Part shown: positions 7,535-9,746 of the stretch, piece after piece
Layout: the number at the start of each line of letters is the position of its first letter
Position numbering within the stretch: the stretch's first letter is position 1
NCBI GenBank assembly: GCA_019419895.1
Contig: JAHZIE010000005.1
Coordinates: forward strand, 58,161-67,906
Direction: 5' to 3'
Length of the DNA stretch: 9,746 nucleotides
DNA from: Clostridiales bacterium
GTDB taxonomy: Bacteria > Bacillota > Clostridia > Oscillospirales > Acutalibacteraceae
Program-made: the position numbers and the translations under genes
Notes under the pieces: generated by a model
Seen by the model: the letters and a program-made list of their open reading frames with translations, nothing else
Databases searched by the model: none
Told to the model about the DNA's origin: nothing

Positions 7535-8392
7535 TTAAACGCTGGCCGGCATCTGTTCCAAAACGTCCGCGGCCTTCTCCATCCATTCTCCTTCAAATAA
7601 CTCCATACATCCATCATCACAGGCCTTTGCCAGGGAGGGATCCATTGGAATTCTCGCCAAAACAGGAAGATTATGGTGGGCGGCCACTTCATCAATCCGG
7701 CTTTTTCCAAAAACCTCTATCTTCTTTCCACAGTCAGGGCAAAGGACATAGCTGTAATTTTCGATAATTCCCAAAATGGGAATTTCCATCATCTGTGCCA
7801 TCTTGACCGCCTTAGAAACAATCATGGATACCAATTCCTGGGGGGATGTTACAATCAGGATACCATCCACCGGCAGAGATTGGAACACCGTCAAAGGCAC
7901 ATCCCCAGTTCCCGGGGGCATGTCCACAAACATATAGTCCACATCGTTCCAAACAACATCAGACCAAAATTGCTTAACAGTTCCGGCAATCACCGGCCCT
8001 CTCCACACCACGGGATCTTCCTCATGCTCCAACAGCAGATTAACCGACATCAGATCGATTCCCATTTTGGTTTTTGCGGGCAGAAGGCCAAATTCATTTG
8101 CGACCGCCCTTTCCTTGATTCCAAACATTTTGGGAATGGAAGGACCTGTCACATCCGCGTCCAGCACCGCGCTGTGATAACCGCGCCGCTGCATCATAAC
8201 GGCCATCATGGAGGTCACCAGGGATTTTCCCACACCCCCTTTTCCACTGACTACACCAATCACCTTTTTTACACTGCTCATTGGATTCGGTTCTTCCAAA
8301 AAGCTGGTCTTGTCCTGCTGTCCCGCAGTTCTGGAGCTGCAATTTGCCGAACAGCTTTCACAGTTATGGTTACAATTTTCTTGCTCACTCAT
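7535..8392 (-). CDS. Mrp/NBP35-family P-loop ATPase, putative Fe-S cluster carrier
   Basis: This is a cytoplasmic ParA/MinD-fold ATPase of the Mrp/NBP35/ApbC group, which binds and transfers Fe-S clusters. The 285-residue product begins with a cysteine-rich tail (C7, C11, C14, C18: C-x3-C-x2-C-x3-C), likely a cluster site and comparable in idea to the N-terminal ferredoxin-like motif of Nbp35. The deviant Walker A is GKGGVGKS (50-57), the switch region includes DADVTGPSIPK (78-88), and the family signature is MPPGTGD (158-164). A CPDC motif (218-221) is the expected dimer-bridging cluster site. There is no N-terminal DUF59 domain, common in the short clostridial form. ATG 8392 has GAAGGG about 8 bases upstream. 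A near-consensus promoter lies at 8558-8586 and a strong terminator follows the stop. The apoprotein targets are unknown. Confidence 0.93.
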   Translation of the reverse strand: MSEQENCNHNCESCSANCSSRTAGQQDKTSFLEEPNPMSSVKKVIGVVSGKGGVGKSLVTSMMAVMMQRRGYHSAVLDADVTGPSIPKMFGIKERAVANEFGLLPAKTKMGIDLMSVNLLLEHEEDPVVWRGPVIAGTVKQFWSDVVWNDVDYMFVDMPPGTGDVPLTVFQSLPVDGILIVTSPQELVSMIVSKAVKMAQMMEIPILGIIENYSYVLCPDCGKKIEVFGKSRIDEVAAHHNLPVLARIPMDPSLAKACDDGCMELFEGEWMEKAADVLEQMPASV

Positions 8393-8433
8393 ATTTTTCG
8401 CCCTTCTTTTTCACTGAAATTTCCATGATCCAT
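8389..8433 (-). CDS. Possible 14-residue leader peptide upstream of the Mrp gene
   Basis: ATG 8433 opens a short frame reading MDHGNFSEKEGRKI. It ends at a TGA that overlaps the Mrp start in an ATGA arrangement. Such overlap would allow translational coupling. It has no good ribosome site and may be chance; the Mrp gene has its own GAAGGG inside this frame. Confidence 0.2.
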   Translation of the reverse strand: MDHGNFSEKEGRKI

Positions 8434-8436
8434 AGA

Positions 8437-8447
8437 GGTATCATACC
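8437..8447. promoter_or_regulatory. Palindrome GGTATCATACC in the Mrp leader
   Basis: A 5-bp inverted repeat around one base lies about 45 bases upstream of the Mrp start and roughly 105 downstream of the predicted transcription start. It could be an operator or a small leader hairpin. No known consensus was recognised. Confidence 0.3.
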
Positions 8448-8557
8448 CCAAAAAACGGCCAAAACACTTATTTTTTATAACGTTCTGCCTATACAAAAAT
8501 CTTTCTCTGCTTCTATAATGGCATTATCACACCATTCCACCACAGCTTGTATGGAAA

Positions 8558-8586
8558 AGTATACTACGACGGCATCCCAAAGTCAA
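8558..8586 (-). promoter_or_regulatory. Sigma-70-type promoter of the Mrp gene
   Basis: On the minus strand, TTGACT (8586-8581) and TATACT (8563-8558) are separated by exactly 17 bases. Each box matches the housekeeping consensus at five of six positions. Transcription would start near 8551, giving a leader of about 160 bases. The -35 box begins 14 bases after the stop of the upstream DUF3783-like gene, so the Mrp gene can be transcribed alone or by read-through. Confidence 0.7.
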
Positions 8587-8599
8587 TGAAAACCAAGCT

Positions 8600-9019
8600 T
8601 TATCCTTTCGGTGACGGCTTTTGAAACGCGGCGTGTTCCCTTTCCAATTCCCGCAGAAGCTGGGACAGGGTCCAATTTTGATTGGTAGAAGTGACAACCG
8701 CTTTCAAGGGAATCTGTATACCAGCATTTCTCAAGGCGGCCAAAACACGATCCAGTTTGCTGTCTGTAAGTCCGGCCATAATCATTGCCGGGAAAAATTC
8801 CTCCGCTTCCTTCCTTGGAACCTCCAGTTGTTCCGGAGTTTTTTGCCGGAAGCCAGTACAGCCTGCTAAAAAACCCACTGTCTGCGGCAGATCCTCACTG
8901 CCAGATATCCTTACCCTGATAGACAGCTTCTCCAAAATTTCCTTTGCCTTTTCCTGATGTTTTCGGCTGAGGGCAAATAAAACGGCGCTTTCCTGCATTT
9001 TCATTATATGAGCTTTCAT
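8600..9019 (-). CDS. DUF3783-like conserved protein of unknown function
   Basis: The 139-residue cytoplasmic protein has no signal peptide, membrane helix or metal-binding motif. The C-terminal part (about residues 80-130) has the pattern typical of DUF3783: an acidic stretch, MAGLTDSKLDRVL, then IPLKAVVTSTNQNWT followed by a helix rich in Leu and Glu. The N-terminal part is a short alpha/beta region with one Cys near residue 54. ATG 9019 is chosen because GGAGGG (9031-9026) sits 6 bases before it; a longer frame from 9070 has its ATG almost on top of its ribosome site and adds 17 unlikely residues. It is upstream of the Mrp gene on the same strand, with about 207 bases between and no terminator seen. 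Its function is not known; family assignment is from pattern memory. Confidence 0.85.
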   Translation of the reverse strand: MKAHIMKMQESAVLFALSRKHQEKAKEILEKLSIRVRISGSEDLPQTVGFLAGCTGFRQKTPEQLEVPRKEAEEFFPAMIMAGLTDSKLDRVLAALRNAGIQIPLKAVVTSTNQNWTLSQLLRELEREHAAFQKPSPKG

Positions 9020-9025
9020 GAATAT

Positions 9026-9031
9026 CCCTCC
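9026..9031 (-). promoter_or_regulatory. Ribosome binding site fixing the DUF3783 gene start
   Basis: GGAGGG on the minus strand lies 6 bases upstream of ATG 9019. It favours this start over the longer frame beginning at 9070. Confidence 0.8.
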
Positions 9032-9235
9032 AAAATGTGGAATAAAGAACAAGGAAAACCTGTCTCCCATTCTCCTTTGATGACAACAGCTTTTAAGTAC
9101 ACAAATAGCAAAAAGTGATTTTATATCTCAACTTCCATGAAATAATAGGCGCTCTTATATTTATTGCCATTATTTAATTTTCATAAATAATATATTTTAT
9201 ATAAAAAATTGTATAAAAATTTGGCTATTTTTTTG

Positions 9236-9277
9236 TTGAAAAAATGAGACTTTTAACATGTTTTATGATAATATACT
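9236..9277 (+). promoter_or_regulatory. Candidate promoter of the 54-codon ORF
   Basis: Good -10 candidates occur as GATAAT (9267-9272) and TATACT (9272-9277) on the plus strand. The nearest good -35-like box, TTGAAA (9236-9241), is too far from them for standard spacing. The assignment is tentative and could reflect AT-richness alone. Confidence 0.3.
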
Positions 9278-9304
9278 AATATAGCAAAATCAGCAGATGT
9301 TCAG

Positions 9305-9324
9305 CCTGAAATTTTAGGTTTTTT
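9305..9324 (+). terminator. Weak hairpin with T6 run in the small-ORF leader (possible attenuator)
   Basis: CCTGA (9305-9309) can pair with TTAGG (9314-9318), including one G-T wobble, and TTTTTT follows at 9319-9324. The stem is short and AT-rich, so termination would be weak. It lies about 90 bases before the small ORF. Confidence 0.25.
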
Positions 9325-9412
9325 GAGCAACAGAATAGCAATTTATTTTCCTGTTTAAATAAAGGTTCAGACTTACTTATGTGATTAATTTTTACAAGAA
9401 AGAGGAAAACAT

Positions 9413-9577
9413 ATGAAAAATTTAAAAGCTGATTTTTTTGCCGGCCAAAACATGAATAATTTCATCAACCACTCGGATAAATTACAGATCATTCTCTGCA
9501 TTTTTCCAGAAAAATACCGCGCTACAGAAACCTTTGTCTGTAATGGCGTAAAGTATATTAATACCCAATACCATTAA
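9413..9577 (+). CDS. Small ORF, 54 residues, unknown function
   Basis: An ATG at 9413 with the ribosome site GAAAGAGG (9398-9405, spacing 7) opens a 54-codon frame ending in TAA. The product starts MKNLKADFFAGQNMNNF and is mixed polar and aromatic. It has two Cys (about residues 33 and 43) and an internal hydrophobic stretch LQIILCIF (about 28-35), too short for a membrane helix. It has no signal peptide, Gly-Gly leader or toxin motif that I recognise. It is AT-richer than neighbouring genes and has a long AT-rich leader. Its last 4 bases overlap the 3' end of the convergent minus-strand gene. It could be a small regulatory protein, a peptide precursor or a gene remnant. Confidence 0.5.
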   Translation: MKNLKADFFAGQNMNNFINHSDKLQIILCIFPEKYRATETFVCNGVKYINTQYH

Positions 9578-9746
9578 TTCTTTAAATTTTCCAAAAAGCT
9601 TCTCAGTTCAATTATCTCTTCCGCGGTTAAAGGGGGCACGTTTTCTTTTTGTGTATAATAATCGACCCCCGATCCCTCTGGAGCCTGTCTCATAACTGCG
9701 TCAGGATGATCCGTACGGCAGAGAAGATAGTCTGTGGAGCAGTGGA
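9574..9746 (-). CDS. 3' end of an unidentified gene (N-terminus outside the window)
   Basis: The minus strand is open from the window edge to a TAA at 9576-9574, giving at least the last 56 residues. The sequence looks genuinely coding: a Cys-containing segment (CSTDYLLCRTDHPDAV), a Gly/Ser-containing linker, then VDYYTQKENVPPLT and an amphipathic helix EEIIELRSFLENLKN at the C-terminus. I cannot assign a family. It converges on the 54-codon ORF with a 4-base overlap of their ends, and I see no terminator hairpin between them. Confidence 0.55.
   Translation of the reverse strand, partial: HCSTDYLLCRTDHPDAVMRQAPEGSGVDYYTQKENVPPLTAEEIIELRSFLENLKN

Larger units (their letters stand above)
9071..9412. 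other. AT-rich divergent intergenic region
   Basis: This stretch separates the minus-strand DUF3783 gene from the plus-strand small ORF. About 9110-9300 is strikingly AT-rich, with long A/T runs (for example TATATTTTATATAAAA near 9191), unlike the coding sequence around it. It should hold the promoters of both flanking genes. I see no larger gene in it on either strand. Confidence 0.6.

Noticed and set aside
7673..8428. Plus-strand open frame of 251 codons
   Set aside because: It is antisense to the Mrp gene, whose motifs are unmistakable; its His/Asn-rich translation looks like a shadow.
9020..9070. Longer start (9070) for the DUF3783-like gene
   Set aside because: The ribosome site is one base from that ATG, whereas GGAGGG is ideally placed for ATG 9019; the 17 extra residues look untranslated.
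1..9746. CRISPR arrays, tRNA, rRNA, IS elements or prophage genes
   Set aside because: No direct-repeat array, cloverleaf, rRNA segment, transposase-like frame or terminal inverted repeats were seen on either strand.

Overview
The window looks like a chromosomal segment from a Firmicute of the class Clostridia, most likely Lachnospiraceae or a close relative. This is inferred from moderate G+C coding sequence, strong GGAGG-type ribosome binding sites, a heterodimeric multidrug-type ABC exporter, a short Mrp/NBP35 ATPase with a cysteine-rich N-terminus, and a DUF3783-like protein. I see no rRNA, tRNA, CRISPR array, insertion sequence or phage gene.

Layout. Positions 1-3555 (+) hold two overlapping ABC exporter half-transporter genes. 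The first is cut by the window edge and broken by a one-base frameshift in a G7 run at 698-704. A gap with a likely terminator follows (3556-3968). Positions 3969-5991 (+) hold a membrane-anchored M23 peptidase and a CE4 polysaccharide deacetylase, closely spaced, both apparently using non-ATG starts. They look like a cell-envelope remodelling pair. Positions 6112-7185 (+) hold a 357-residue protein of unknown function. A gap at 7186-7534 contains a perfect 14-bp palindrome, a possible decayed minus-strand ORF and a strong terminator.

The minus-strand block 7535-9019 carries a DUF3783-like gene and, downstream of it, an Mrp-type Fe-S carrier ATPase. The Mrp gene has a near-consensus promoter and a leader of about 160 nt. 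Beyond that lies a very AT-rich intergenic stretch, then a 54-codon small ORF (+, 9413-9577). The small ORF converges on, and overlaps by 4 bases, the 3' end of a minus-strand gene that runs out of the window (9574-9746).

How they work together. The two ABC proteins should form one exporter: the first carries the degenerate catalytic residue (Asp for Glu) and the second a canonical Walker B Glu. The M23 and CE4 enzymes would act outside the membrane on peptidoglycan or an amino-sugar polymer. The Mrp ATPase would act in the cytoplasm on Fe-S cluster delivery. Nothing in the sequence links these blocks functionally. I found no clear new multi-gene system. The least explained elements are the 54-codon ORF in its AT-rich setting, the 70-codon ORF remnant at 7206-7418, the 357-residue protein, and the structured leader of the Mrp gene.
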